Source of the DNA: Symsagittifera roscoffensis
Taxonomy: Eukaryota; Xenacoelomorpha; Acoela; Convolutidae
Length of the DNA: 64,000 bases
Direction of reading: 5' to 3'
Assembly (NCBI RefSeq): GCF_963678635.1
Contig: NC_087067.1
Coordinates: forward strand, 2,230,001 to 2,294,000
This document shows, one piece after another, positions 63,985 through 64,000 of the stretch. Under the pieces are notes generated by a model. It did not search any database. It was not told the origin of the DNA and was given only the letters and a program-made list of their open reading frames with translations. A program made the translations under genes and the position numbers. Every line of letters begins with the position of its first letter. The stretch's first letter is position 1.

Positions 63985-64000
63985 AGCAACAAGAGGTCAT
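63985..64000 (+). CDS. CEP131: CEP131/dilatory-like protein, exon 3 (cut by window end)
   Basis: Predicted start after an AG at 63983-63984, giving a 61-bp intron. Joined in phase 1 it reads E-Q-Q-E-V. Earlier AGs at 63973, 63976 and 63979 would give an immediate stop. It continues beyond the window. Confidence 0.35.

Overview
This is animal nuclear DNA: long non-coding satellite DNA, two giant LTR retrotransposons nested in that satellite, and the spliced 5' end of a CEP131-like centrosome/cilium gene. Exons with GT-AG introns of about 60-145 bp, the absence of bacterial gene structure and the Ty3/gypsy elements support a metazoan with short introns. I cannot name the phylum from this sequence.

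Layout. 1-709 is mostly unique DNA with one doubtful exon. From about 710 to 18037 the window is a degenerate satellite of ~88-bp units. Its left part (710-14330) is interrupted eight times by copies of an AT-rich spacer of up to ~830 bp, giving higher-order repeats of about 2.2-3.6 kb; its right part (14331-18037) is monomer only. An inverted block (11683-11901) and a 280-bp unique insert (11902-12185) break the array. The array resumes at 38818-38916 and 61825-62720, because both retrotransposons are inserted into it.

Element 1 (E1, 18038-38817, plus strand, 20,780 bp) and element 2 (E2, 38917-61824, minus strand, 22,908 bp) lie tail to tail, 99 bp apart. Each has LTRs of 921 and 905 bp respectively that differ at only 3 and 2 positions by my reading, a 3-bp TTA target duplication, a primer-binding-site candidate, a 2.5-3 kb leader, one uninterrupted Gag-Pol polyprotein (3200 and 2935 aa) and a second giant ORF (1705 and 2959 aa). 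Both copies look young and intact.

Gag-Pol runs coiled coil, Gag core, two CCHC knuckles, DTG protease, YVDD reverse transcriptase, RNase H, long linker, HHCC + D,D(35)E integrase, GPF module, then a C-terminal region that looks like a TARG1/OARD1-type macrodomain. ORF2 carries a ~1,650-aa module shared by both elements that I do not recognise. In E2 that module is fused to ~1,290 N-terminal residues containing an SGNH/GDSL hydrolase domain and a degenerate second one.

A nucleotide motif, GTCCGGGGAG, abuts the 3' LTR (the polypurine-tract position) and recurs three times inside pol of both elements, in different reading frames. This suggests internal plus-strand priming sites. One copy lies in a 40-nt block that is identical between two elements whose coding DNA is otherwise heavily diverged at synonymous sites.

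62721-64000 holds the promoter region and first exons of the CEP131-like gene, with a possible RFX X-box.
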